Shown here: in pieces, positions 1 through 7,210 of the stretch
Numbering within the stretch: the first letter of the stretch is position 1
How the letters are laid out: each line of letters opens with the position of its first letter
DNA from: Planctomycetota bacterium
GTDB lineage: Bacteria; Planctomycetota; Planctomycetia; Pirellulales; Pirellulaceae
Assembly (NCBI GenBank): GCA_024277285.1
Contig: JAJRVM010000041.1
Span: 1-28,840 of the forward strand
Direction of reading: 5' to 3'
Length of the DNA: 28,840 nucleotides
Program-made: the position numbers and the translations under genes
The notes under the pieces: model-generated
Seen by the model: only the letters and a program-made list of their open reading frames with translations
What the model was told of the DNA's origin: nothing
Database searches by the model: none

Positions 1-326
1 GGTGCGTCGGCCGTCTGGAAGTCGGTGCGGAGTTGACGCAAGTGCTTGATCAGCGTCTTCCACTCGGCAAACTTGGCTTCAAACGCAACTTCTGCCGCCG
101 CCGCGTCTTTGGCGGGCGCTTTGACCGCCTCTTTGGCGGGCGCTGTTTCTGGTGGCGTGGCGGACTCTTCGGCCGGTGGCTTTTTGGCCGTCTTCTCTTG
201 GGCCGTCTTCTCTTGGGCCGTCTTCTCTTGGGCCGTCTTCTCTTGGGCAATGGCCGCCGAGGTTAGCAGGGACCATCCAAGCAGTGCCGCTGAAAATGAT
301 GCCAGTATCACAAAACGTCGAGCCAT
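1..326 (-). CDS. Secreted protein with AQEKT repeat, 3' end beyond window
   Basis: The reading frame is open from an ATG at 324-326 (minus strand) to the window edge, so about 108 N-terminal residues are visible. The start gives a good signal peptide: MARRF, a hydrophobic stretch, then a likely cut after AIA. The mature part begins with four exact AQEKT repeats, followed by a Lys/Pro/Ala/Glu-rich low-complexity linker (PPAEE, APAKE, APAKD). After that a more ordered charged segment starts (FEAKFAEWKTLIKHLRQLR). A similar segment precedes the cyclophilin domain in some planctomycete peptidyl-prolyl isomerases as I remember them, but that domain would lie outside the window, so function is left open. 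The coding evidence is the signal peptide, the codon-sized repeat and the uninterrupted frame. Confidence 0.7.
   Translation of the reverse strand, partial: MARRFVILASFSAALLGWSLLTSAAIAQEKTAQEKTAQEKTAQEKTAKKPPAEESATPPETAPAKEAVKAPAKDAAAAEVAFEAKFAEWKTLIKHLRQLRTDFQTADA
186..245 (-). repeat. 15-bp tandem repeat, 4 copies (codes AQEKT)
   Basis: Four identical, adjacent 15-bp units (plus strand GGCCGTCTTCTCTTG). The period is a multiple of three and the units lie in frame with the secreted protein on the minus strand, giving AQEKT four times. Exact identity at the DNA level suggests recent slippage expansion, so copy number probably varies between strains. Confidence 0.9.
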
Positions 327-779
327 TGAAATCTCTCCCACGAATCTGCAGAATTTGCTACCAAGAGGTCTTGGAAATTGTTTTCGGGAAAACCAAAAAA
401 GTGACAGGGGGTGCCGACAAGCGGCGAAGTGCCCCCCCTTGCAGGTGCTGGTTTGCCAGCAACCAAGGTGTGTTCAGGTCGCGAAACGATACCTCTACCA
501 GGCAGGACCTTGACCCAAATGTGCCACGTTCTACTCCCTGAGGAGCCTGTCACAGAACTACCGGCCGCGTTGCCTCATGCCGAAAGAACTCGCACGCTAG
601 CCAGGTTTTGTGGCAGGATCTAAAGGTTAACATAGGCAGGTGGCGGCCGCCAAGTAAACCGCACGGTTGTTTTGTGCCGCCGTGCTGGGCGATGGGCGCA
701 CAGCGCGAGGGCCGGGAGGATCCTCGCGACACCGCTATACCACCCACCACGGCCTTAGAACGTCTCTTTGAAATAGCGG
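327..779. other. Intergenic region, no gene recognised
   Basis: No convincing coding frame is present. The short open frames here have no ribosome binding site, family resemblance or typical codon use. A small hairpin (TGCTGG / CCAGCA) lies at 446-461, and a GGCGGCCGCC palindrome lies near 643-652. The region should contain the promoter of the minus-strand secreted protein, but no convincing -35/-10 pair was found. Confidence 0.5.
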
Positions 780-880
780 AGGAGCGGCTCGGAGCCGAAG
801 ATCGCTGGGTTCTGCTCCACAATCGAGGTTGAAATCGAACCGATTGTGCATTGGGAACCATTTTCAAAACACGTTCTTAG
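780..880. repeat. Dispersed imperfect repeat, copy A
   Basis: This stretch aligns over about 100 bp with 8639-8740, at roughly 80% identity by eye and with a single-base gap. The shared blocks include GAGGTTGAAATCGA, TTGGGAACCATT and CACGTTC. In this copy CACAATCG and CGATTGTG flank the first block and can pair as a perfect 8-bp stem. Both copies lie upstream of a plus-strand gene (here rsmD). Open frames on both strands cross the repeat but differ between copies and look spurious. Confidence 0.75.
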
Positions 881-1005
881 GTTAATCTACGAAGTGTTGG
901 GCCCTCCTGGTTCACCGAAACGCGTAATATCGTGTTGAAACGCAGCGTTTCAGAGCTGTCGCGTCCTTTTTTTTGAAATGAACCCGAGCCAGAAGACGTT
1001 GATCC

Positions 1006-1680
1006 ATGGCAAACCGAAAAGCCCGTTCCCCCCAAAACAGGCCCTCCAAGAAACGGCCAGGTCGGGAATCTCGCCCCGAGGGGACGCTGCGGGTCATTGG
1101 CGGTCGACTGCGCGGCAGTCCAATCCAGTATTTGGGCGACCCACTGACGCGGCCCATGAAGCAGCGCGTGCGCGAGGCCGCGTTTAACTTGCTTGGAAAG
1201 CGAGTTGCCGGGACGCATGTTATCGATCTTTTTGCCGGTACCGGTGCCTTGGCGTGGGAGGCGTTGAGTCGCGGCGCGGCGTCAGCCACGCTCTTGGAAC
1301 GGCATTTCCCGTCGGCACGCGTCATTCGCCAGAATGCGGCGACGCTGGGGTTGGCCGATCAGGTCGAAGTGATCGCCGGAGACACGTTTTTTTGGGCCCG
1401 GAAAGTCGACTCGACGTCGGTCGCTCCCGTGGCCAATCGTCCGTGGCTGGTGTTTTGTTCACCCCCCTACGATCTCTTTGCCGAGGAGGCCGGTGCGATT
1501 TGTGCCCTACTTGAACAGCTGATCCAAGTGGCCCCGCCGCAAAGCCTGGTAGTGGCCGAGTCGGACCGTCGGTTTGACACCACGCTCCTGCCGGGGCCAA
1601 TGGCATGGGATGTTCGGCCGTATCCGCCCGCCGTACTTGCGGTGGCGCAGACCGGAGACCGTGAACCGAACAACCAATGA
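1006..1680 (+). CDS. rsmD: 16S rRNA (guanine-966-N2)-methyltransferase RsmD
   Basis: RsmD methylates N2 of G966 in 16S rRNA in the assembled small-subunit particle, using S-adenosylmethionine. The 224-residue protein has a short basic N-terminus, then the family block LRVIGGRLRGSP, the substrate-region motif TRPMKQRVREAAFNLL, and the SAM-binding motif I VIDLFAGTGALAWEALSRGA. The catalytic motif IV reads SPPY instead of the usual DPPF/DPPY (FCSPPYDLF, about residues 150-158). The length is slightly above the usual 180-200 because of the basic N-terminal extension. The ATG at 1006 was chosen because it starts the basic tail directly before the conserved domain; no clear Shine-Dalgarno sequence is visible. 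The gene stands alone, about 780 bp before the next plus-strand gene. Confidence 0.9.
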   Translation: MANRKARSPQNRPSKKRPGRESRPEGTLRVIGGRLRGSPIQYLGDPLTRPMKQRVREAAFNLLGKRVAGTHVIDLFAGTGALAWEALSRGAASATLLERHFPSARVIRQNAATLGLADQVEVIAGDTFFWARKVDSTSVAPVANRPWLVFCSPPYDLFAEEAGAICALLEQLIQVAPPQSLVVAESDRRFDTTLLPGPMAWDVRPYPPAVLAVAQTGDREPNNQ

Positions 1681-2601
1681 CCGCGGGTTGCAGATATGCG
1701 ACGGCAGCAGGCAGAGCTCACGAGGTGTCGAGACGGAATTGGTCGACTTGTAGACAGGTTTTGGGCTGTTAAAAGCTTGCTGAGCTGTGGTGGTTCTGTT
1801 TTTGTTCCGCGCGAGCGGTCGATGTGGGGCGCACAGGCAGGTAACTAGCAGTCGAAATCACGCATCCTACGGACAGATACGAGGCTGGCATCATACTTCT
1901 TTTTTGCCCGTCATTTTCTTTGCCCTCCAAGGAGAACAGCCAGGAACCCCCAGTATTTGACGGCCAGTATTTGACGGGTTCACACTGCGAAATCGGTACA
2001 AATGGCGCGCTGCTTCCGCGGCGCAGCCGCTTTGTTCAAGGGCAAAGAAGATTACGGGCAAAGAAGAGCGTTTGGTGGATTACGTAGCGACGAGGCAACG
2101 GTCTATCCCCGCTCGAACACAGCGTGCGTCAATCCGGAACGAAAAGCGTCGTATCGACCACGAGAAGTCGACCCTGAGAAGCACGGCCGTAGAAACGGTC
2201 TTTCTTGACAGCCCAGCCACCAGCCAAACAGGCCGGCCAGTCAATCAGGCGTGAGGCCTCCCCAAGGCGTGAGGCTTTTGACGCCGCACGCGGGCGCTGC
2301 TGTGTTTTGCCTATCTTGCCTGGTTCTTGCGTTTCGTGGCCGCTCCCCACCAATGGCCAGATCGGCCACCATCGTAACAGCACGAATCACGAATCGGATT
2401 CGATTTGACGGTGGTATTTTTCCGATCTTAACAAATGTCACGTTGGCTGGATGATCCACAGGAACGGCAGTGAGTGGGTGCGCGAGGGCCTGGTGGCAGC
2501 GTTTCTTCTTCTGTTGTGCTGGGCAAACCACGCGGACAACCGTTCTCGCGTCGGCGCGCATGGGACGGCACCTGTCTTCAACCTCTTCGGAGCGCGGCTG
2601 G
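1681..2601. other. Long intergenic region with an inverted repeat
   Basis: About 900 bp without a convincing gene. It holds an imperfect inverted repeat (1897-2067, listed separately), a short direct repeat CAGTATTTGACGG occurring twice near 1950-1976, and two GGCGTGAGGC copies near 2249-2276. A minus-strand frame at 2241-2876 lies mostly antisense to the next gene and shows no family features. In-frame extension of the downstream gene upstream of 2602 gives an unlikely Cys/Arg-rich sequence. Confidence 0.5.
1897..2067. repeat. Imperfect inverted repeat, possible mini-element
   Basis: The arms are about 29 bp: 1897-1925, and 2040-2067 in reverse complement. Read outward they share GGGCAAAGAA, then AT, then ACGGGCAAA, with about three mismatches. 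They enclose roughly 114 bp without an open frame. The layout resembles a small non-autonomous element or a large hairpin. No flanking target-site duplication was identified with confidence. Confidence 0.5.
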
Positions 2602-5193
2602 ATGCACAAGACACGGAGCCCGGTCTGGCTGTTAGCTGGAATAGCCGGGTGCCTGTTGGTGATGACTCTATCTGCTACACGGTCGTGGCAGCAGGTACGG
2701 GAACCCCGGTTCCCGCCTATTACGGCTGCGCTATCGTCGACCGTGGCGATCGCTTCACCGCGGACGGGGGAGGCCCAGTCACCGAGCAATGTGGGGCCGG
2801 TCATTACTGCAGCCGAGGGGCCGATTGACCGTCCGCCTCGCAAATCGACCGGAGTCGCTGCAGAACGCTCTGCCACACTTCCCTCTGATGCGCGGCCGGT
2901 ACTTGTCGGCCAACGTCAGCTTGGGCGTCTTGGTGTGGAGGTCGCACCGCCGGTGGCGGATCGGATGCCCACGGTGTTTCCGGCCGAAGTGATCGGGCCA
3001 CCGCCCTCGCTGGAAACCGGTTTGCGCCGCCGCCGCGGCAAACGTGATTCACAGGACGGTTGGGCAGGTGAGTTGTCGCCTGACGATGGTGCTGCCAGTC
3101 TTCTTGTCCGCCAAGGAGTGCATACGGCGCCCGACATTGTGACGAGCTGGCCTCGTCCGGCCCGGCTGATTGAGTTGTTAGAACCGTTGGTCCATGCGCC
3201 GGCGTCGCGCGAGTGGGCGGAGCGTTTGCGCGCATGGCTCGACGAGTTGCACGCCACGCAATCACTCGGGGACCCTCGTGCCGGCGCGGCTCTACAGGCG
3301 CTGCAGCAGTTGGCGCACGAAGGGGCTGCATTGTCCGAGCACCTGAGTGCTGCGGAGCATCGAGTTGCAACGATGCGTGCCGTCTATGCGCTGCAACGTC
3401 GACTTGTCATCTGGCAACCCGTGCACGAGTTGGCGACGCCCGCTATCGCCCAAGTTTCTTTGCGCGATCGTCATCCTTCTGAGTTAACGTTTAAGTTGCG
3501 CGCGGCGAGCGACCAATTGGACCGATTGAATAACGCTCAAACGTGGCGCAAGTACTTGCTACTTGATCAGTTGGAACTCGTAGCGTCGCGGCAATGGCAA
3601 ATCAGTTTGACCGAACGGAGCCGCCTGGCGCGAGAATTCCTGCAGCGTTTGGAGTCAGCTGACTCGACATCCGAGCAAGAGGCTTTTTTTGCGGAGCGTT
3701 ATTGGCAGGAGCTTGTGGCTGAGATGAGGCTATGGGTATGCGATCCGGTAGACTATGAATCGCTGTTGGATAATATCGAGCATGTGGAGCTTGATCGCGG
3801 TGAATTTGCGGGCCGAGGCCTTGCCAATTGCTACGAGGCATTGCGCTGGTCATCGATCGCACGCGTCAAGGAGCTTGGGGAGCGGGTCAACGCATACTAT
3901 CGGAACGCCAACGTGCGTGTGGCGATATCAGGTGAACTGATCAATCGTTTGTTGCCTCGACCGCCGGTCGTTGACGAGCAAGTGAACGATCAGCTCATGG
4001 GAGGGCGTGTGTTTGGCCGCAGTCGCGCTTCTACGCGGCTACGCCTGGTGCTGTTGCCGGATCACGAACGGTGGCGGATCGGTTTGGAGGCACGCGGTGA
4101 CGTCGATACGAAGACCGAAACGAAGCGAGGGCCTGCGCGCTTTCACAATGCCGGACGTTCGCGGTACTTGGTGCGCAAGTTGTTGTTGATCGATCGTCGC
4201 GGAGTACGTACGCGGGACGCGGACGGAGCGGCGACGACCAACGCCGCGTTAACGCGAATGGAAACGGATCTGGATGGTGTGCCTCTAGTAAATCTGTTGG
4301 TGCGCGCCATTGCCAAACAGCAATATGATAGCAAAGCGGAGGCTGCCAAGTACCAGGCCGAAGAGATGCTGGCCGACCGCGCCAAATCACGTTTGGATCA
4401 AGAAGTCGAGCAGAAATTGAGCGAGGCAACGGACAAGTTTCGCAAAGATGTTTGGCAACCACTCTACGGCTTGGGGCTGTGTCCCAAGGCGGTTGACATG
4501 AAGACGACGCAACAGCGATTGATCGCGCGTTATCGTTTGGCAAGCAGCGAACAGGTGGCGGCATTTACCCCTCGTCCGCAAGCGCCTGTTGATAGTTTGC
4601 TAAGCATCCAGGTGCATGAATCAGCGCTCAATAATGTTGTCGCCAGCCTGCGGCTGGGCGGGCGTGACGTGGGGTTGCGCGAGCTTTTCATCGAAGTTGC
4701 CAATAAGTTGCAACGCGAGGATTTCCAAGTCCCAGAAGACGTACCGGAACAGGTGACCATTCAATTCGTGGATCACGACCCGATCCGCTTCGAATACCAT
4801 GACCAGGCCATCTATGTGACGATTCGGATCGCGAAACTGAGCAGCGGTGATGGCCGTACCTGGAGGAACTTCGAGGTTTGCGGCATCTATGTACCCAACA
4901 TTCAAGGTCTTCATGTTGGGTTGCGCCGTGACAGCTATATTCGTCTCAAGGGCAGCAAACGCAGACTGTCGACGTTGGACACTGCGGCCCTGCGGACGAT
5001 CTTTACGAAAGTCATGGCCAAGAATCCCAAGATCGATTTGCTGGCCAACGTATTGGTCCGTGACGCGCGCCTGCATGATTTGCGCATCAGCCAGCTTGTG
5101 ATTTGCGATGGCTGGGTTGGAATTGCCGTTGGACCGGGCGAACCTGTGAAACTGCATATTGCTGACGGTTCGCCGCCGACCATCAACCGGTAG
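2602..5193 (+). CDS. Large membrane-anchored protein of unknown function
   Basis: I do not recognise a named family. From the ATG at 2602 the protein has 863 residues. It opens with MHKTRSPVW and a hydrophobic stretch of about 20 residues (LLAGIAGCLLVMTLSA), so it is probably anchored in the inner membrane or secreted. Next come a Pro/Arg-rich linker, a helical region (around ALQALQQLAHEGAAL), a central part with YYRNANVRVAIS and LRLVLLPDHERWRIGL, a long charged helix (AKYQAEEMLADRAKSR), and a beta-rich C-terminal third (VTIQFVDHDPIRFEY, AIYVTIRIAKL). Paired beta-rich blocks around a charged helix may suggest two related domains. The same frame stays open to 2470, but that extension is Cys/Arg-rich and lacks signal-peptide logic, so 2602 is preferred; GGAG lies about 9 bases upstream. 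It converges with the mazG-like gene. Confidence 0.8.
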   Translation: MHKTRSPVWLLAGIAGCLLVMTLSATRSWQQVREPRFPPITAALSSTVAIASPRTGEAQSPSNVGPVITAAEGPIDRPPRKSTGVAAERSATLPSDARPVLVGQRQLGRLGVEVAPPVADRMPTVFPAEVIGPPPSLETGLRRRRGKRDSQDGWAGELSPDDGAASLLVRQGVHTAPDIVTSWPRPARLIELLEPLVHAPASREWAERLRAWLDELHATQSLGDPRAGAALQALQQLAHEGAALSEHLSAAEHRVATMRAVYALQRRLVIWQPVHELATPAIAQVSLRDRHPSELTFKLRAASDQLDRLNNAQTWRKYLLLDQLELVASRQWQISLTERSRLAREFLQRLESADSTSEQEAFFAERYWQELVAEMRLWVCDPVDYESLLDNIEHVELDRGEFAGRGLANCYEALRWSSIARVKELGERVNAYYRNANVRVAISGELINRLLPRPPVVDEQVNDQLMGGRVFGRSRASTRLRLVLLPDHERWRIGLEARGDVDTKTETKRGPARFHNAGRSRYLVRKLLLIDRRGVRTRDADGAATTNAALTRMETDLDGVPLVNLLVRAIAKQQYDSKAEAAKYQAEEMLADRAKSRLDQEVEQKLSEATDKFRKDVWQPLYGLGLCPKAVDMKTTQQRLIARYRLASSEQVAAFTPRPQAPVDSLLSIQVHESALNNVVASLRLGGRDVGLRELFIEVANKLQREDFQVPEDVPEQVTIQFVDHDPIRFEYHDQAIYVTIRIAKLSSGDGRTWRNFEVCGIYVPNIQGLHVGLRRDSYIRLKGSKRRLSTLDTAALRTIFTKVMAKNPKIDLLANVLVRDARLHDLRISQLVICDGWVGIAVGPGEPVKLHIADGSPPTINR

Positions 5194-5258
5194 TGGAGTG
5201 TGGGGAGAGGGGGAGTGTGGGAGTGTGGGAGAGGGGGAGTGTGGGAGAGGGGGAGTGT
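5194..5258. repeat. Purine-rich tandem repeat (GGGAGTGTGGGAGAGGG type)
   Basis: Directly after the preceding stop codon, GGGAGTGTGG and GAGAGGGGGAGTG units alternate about four times. One strand is almost free of C, so the tract is strand-asymmetric G/A-rich sequence. It lies between two convergent genes (ends at 5193 and 5368). No T-rich terminator was found beside it. Confidence 0.8.
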
Positions 5259-5367
5259 CAAATGCTTTCCCATCGGACGACCTGTACAGGGTCGCGCCGT
5301 ACCCGGTTTCTGGGCTTAGGATTTCGGCATCGGGCAACGCTGCCGGTAGACGCGTGAACGGTTGCTC

Positions 5368-5718
5368 TTATTCGTACCGCCCCTGGTATTTTTGAGCCGG
5401 GTACTTGGCCTCGTTCTTGACCATTTTCTTGCGCATGGCTGTCGTCACGTCGATTGACAGTTCGTTGGCCAACGCCAATGCGTAGCAGAGCACATCGGCC
5501 AATTCATCACTCACTTCCGCCAGCTTTTTCGAGTCCTCGCCGATCGTGCGCGATGCTTCGGTGGTGATCCACTGGAAGTGTTCCATCAGTTCTGCGGCTT
5601 CAATCGCAAGTGACATGGCGAGGTTCTTGGGCGCATGGAATTGGTGCCAGTCGCGTTGTTCCACAAACGTGTTGACCAGCGTGCGTAACTCAGCCAGCGT
5701 CGTGTCGTGATCGGCCAT
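5368..5718 (-). CDS. MazG-like nucleotide pyrophosphohydrolase
   Basis: This 116-residue protein is a single-domain all-alpha NTP pyrophosphatase of the MazG-like / DCTPP1 (RS21-C6) group, which hydrolyses (deoxy)nucleoside triphosphates to monophosphates and pyrophosphate for pool cleaning. The family signature is visible: WHQFHAPKNLAMSLAIEAAELMEHFQW, split here as the N-terminal WHQFHAPKNL block and the metal-binding EAAELMEHFQW helix (E-x-x-E). The second acidic pair follows in ELADVLCYALALANEL. The length matches the dimeric or tetrameric short forms. An AGGT lies about 6 bases before the ATG at 5716-5718. The upstream gene on the same strand ends 36 bp away, so the two are probably co-transcribed. 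The physiological substrate cannot be told from sequence. Confidence 0.9.
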   Translation of the reverse strand: MADHDTTLAELRTLVNTFVEQRDWHQFHAPKNLAMSLAIEAAELMEHFQWITTEASRTIGEDSKKLAEVSDELADVLCYALALANELSIDVTTAMRKKMVKNEAKYPAQKYQGRYE

Positions 5719-5754
5719 GAAGTACCTGTTGATGATGTGCGGAACTGCCGCATA

Positions 5755-6729
5755 TTAGGCCGCATACTGTTCAAAGCCGGGCAGCGACAATTGACGCGGT
5801 GGACAGATTCGTTTCAAGTATCGATCACGATATTGTTCCGCCAGGTGGATCATGACTTCCAAGATCAACATGTCGGCACGATTCATGACGTGCCGGGCGC
5901 TGCGGCTGCCGAGTCCCGAGATCATCTCCTCGAGGACGAGCAAATGTAAACGCATGGCTTGCTGTGGTGTGATGGCTGCGGACGCGAGTAGTTCGGCCAA
6001 TTGGTCCATTTCGTCAGTCATATTGCCGGACCCCATGATCACGTAAGCACGCAACAGTTCGCGGTAATGACGGGTGAGCTCCGGGGGCAGTTCTTCCGCC
6101 AGACTGATCGAGAGTGTGCCGCTTTCGGTACCTTGGTCTTCGTTGCGGTCGCCATCATCCAGGCAGATTGCAGCCAGGTTGTCGATCATCGCGCGCTGTT
6201 GTTGCAGCAGGCGATTGGCTTCACCATGTTCGAGACGCAAGCGATGCCGATGCGACTGTTGCAGCCGGCGGTTCTCAGCGATCAAGGCATGACGCTCGAT
6301 TGCCCGAGCAACTTGCCAGATGAGAGTCCGCGTGGTGGTCGTGTGGACACAGATGTAGGCGTCGCCGTTGGATTCAAAGCAGAGCGAGGCCATTTCCTGT
6401 TCGCTCTGGTCACCCAGTACGATGATCGGCTGTTCATCACTGCTGCCAGCTCGAATCGCATCGAGTACTTCGAGGGCGTCGAGTCCACCGTCTTCGTGGC
6501 TGACCAACACCGCATCAAAAAGCTCGTCACGGAGTTTTGCCAGGCCGGTGGCGATTCCGACCGACTCAACGAGCTGCACATCACTGGCGCTGTCGGCCGC
6601 AAATGCCTCTGCTAACCAACTGCCCGTCCGCAGCGGTCCTGTGATGAACAGCACGCGCATCCTCGGCGGGACATGCCCCCACGGTGTCGCGGGGAGCTTT
6701 TGTTTCGTCGGTTTCAATGCCATACTCAT
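5755..6729 (-). CDS. Atypical receiver protein with RsbU-N-like helical tail
   Basis: The 324-residue protein begins with a CheY-like fold (about residues 24-148: MRVLFITG, DAVLVSHEDGGLDALEVL, QPIIVLGDQ). The phosphoacceptor Asp is replaced by Ser (S77), and the conserved Thr/Ser and Lys positions also look absent. A helical linker follows (ENRRLQQSHRHRLRLEH). The C-terminal helical domain (about 215-305, HYRELLRAYV, ITPQQAMRLHLLVLEEMI) resembles the RsbU N-terminal/KaiA-C type protein-binding domain; this resemblance is from memory of the pattern. The start at 6727-6729 is chosen because AAAGGGG sits about 8 bases upstream. The frame is open up to 6972, but that extension runs through a 17-bp tandem repeat. 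MazG follows 36 bp downstream. A signalling role by binding rather than phosphorylation is inferred. Confidence 0.75.
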   Translation of the reverse strand: MSMALKPTKQKLPATPWGHVPPRMRVLFITGPLRTGSWLAEAFAADSASDVQLVESVGIATGLAKLRDELFDAVLVSHEDGGLDALEVLDAIRAGSSDEQPIIVLGDQSEQEMASLCFESNGDAYICVHTTTTRTLIWQVARAIERHALIAENRRLQQSHRHRLRLEHGEANRLLQQQRAMIDNLAAICLDDGDRNEDQGTESGTLSISLAEELPPELTRHYRELLRAYVIMGSGNMTDEMDQLAELLASAAITPQQAMRLHLLVLEEMISGLGSRSARHVMNRADMLILEVMIHLAEQYRDRYLKRICPPRQLSLPGFEQYAA

Positions 6730-6913
6730 GGCACGCGCCCCTTTGCCAACAACAGATTTGAATGGTTTTGATGACCCGTCAGATTCCGTCCCGCAAGTCT
6801 CATTTGCGCGAGTCCGATTCTTGCTCGGTGTGGCGGCCAGACGTGGTAATACACGTGCCACCAGCGCCCGTTTTCCGGGCATGCGGGAGGTGGCACCCAC
6901 AGGAATCGTGCAC

Positions 6914-6972
6914 TTTGCCACCGGTTTGACTTTGCCACCGGTTTGACTGGGCCACCGGTTTGACTGGGCCAC
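6914..6972. repeat. 17-bp tandem repeat, about 3.5 copies
   Basis: Two identical units TTTGCCACCGGTTTGAC are followed by one variant beginning TGGGCC and by a partial fourth copy. The array lies about 185 bp upstream of the likely start of the receiver-protein gene, in its promoter or leader region. Because 17 is not a multiple of three, translation through it shifts register with every unit, which argues that it is not coding. Confidence 0.85.
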
Positions 6973-7210
6973 ACCTCCGGCTCGCGACTTTTAAACCAAT
7001 CGCCTTTTGGCGTCAATGGCGGTTGGGGGCGTGTCTTCGCTACTTTCGCTGAATTGCCAGAATTGCGGAGTCTCCTGCTTATCGTGTATGTTCTTCATTT
7101 GATGCGGACGGTGGCGCAGTGGAGTCGGTTTTTTTGCTAACAAACGGAGCGGTCGCGTCTTGCACTCGTTCCACTTGAGGTCGTGGCGTTGCCGCCAGTA
7201 GGGAGTTGAA

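Noticed and set aside
550..867. Minus-strand frame of 105 codons covering dispersed repeat A
   Set aside because: The related frame over copy B (8594-8848) diverges outside the shared block and neither has a ribosome binding site; both are explained by the repeat DNA.
937..952. Hairpin TGAAACG/CGTTTCA followed by a T-run near 968 as a terminator
   Set aside because: The stem is short and AT-containing, and the T-run lies about 16 bases after the stem, too far for an intrinsic terminator.
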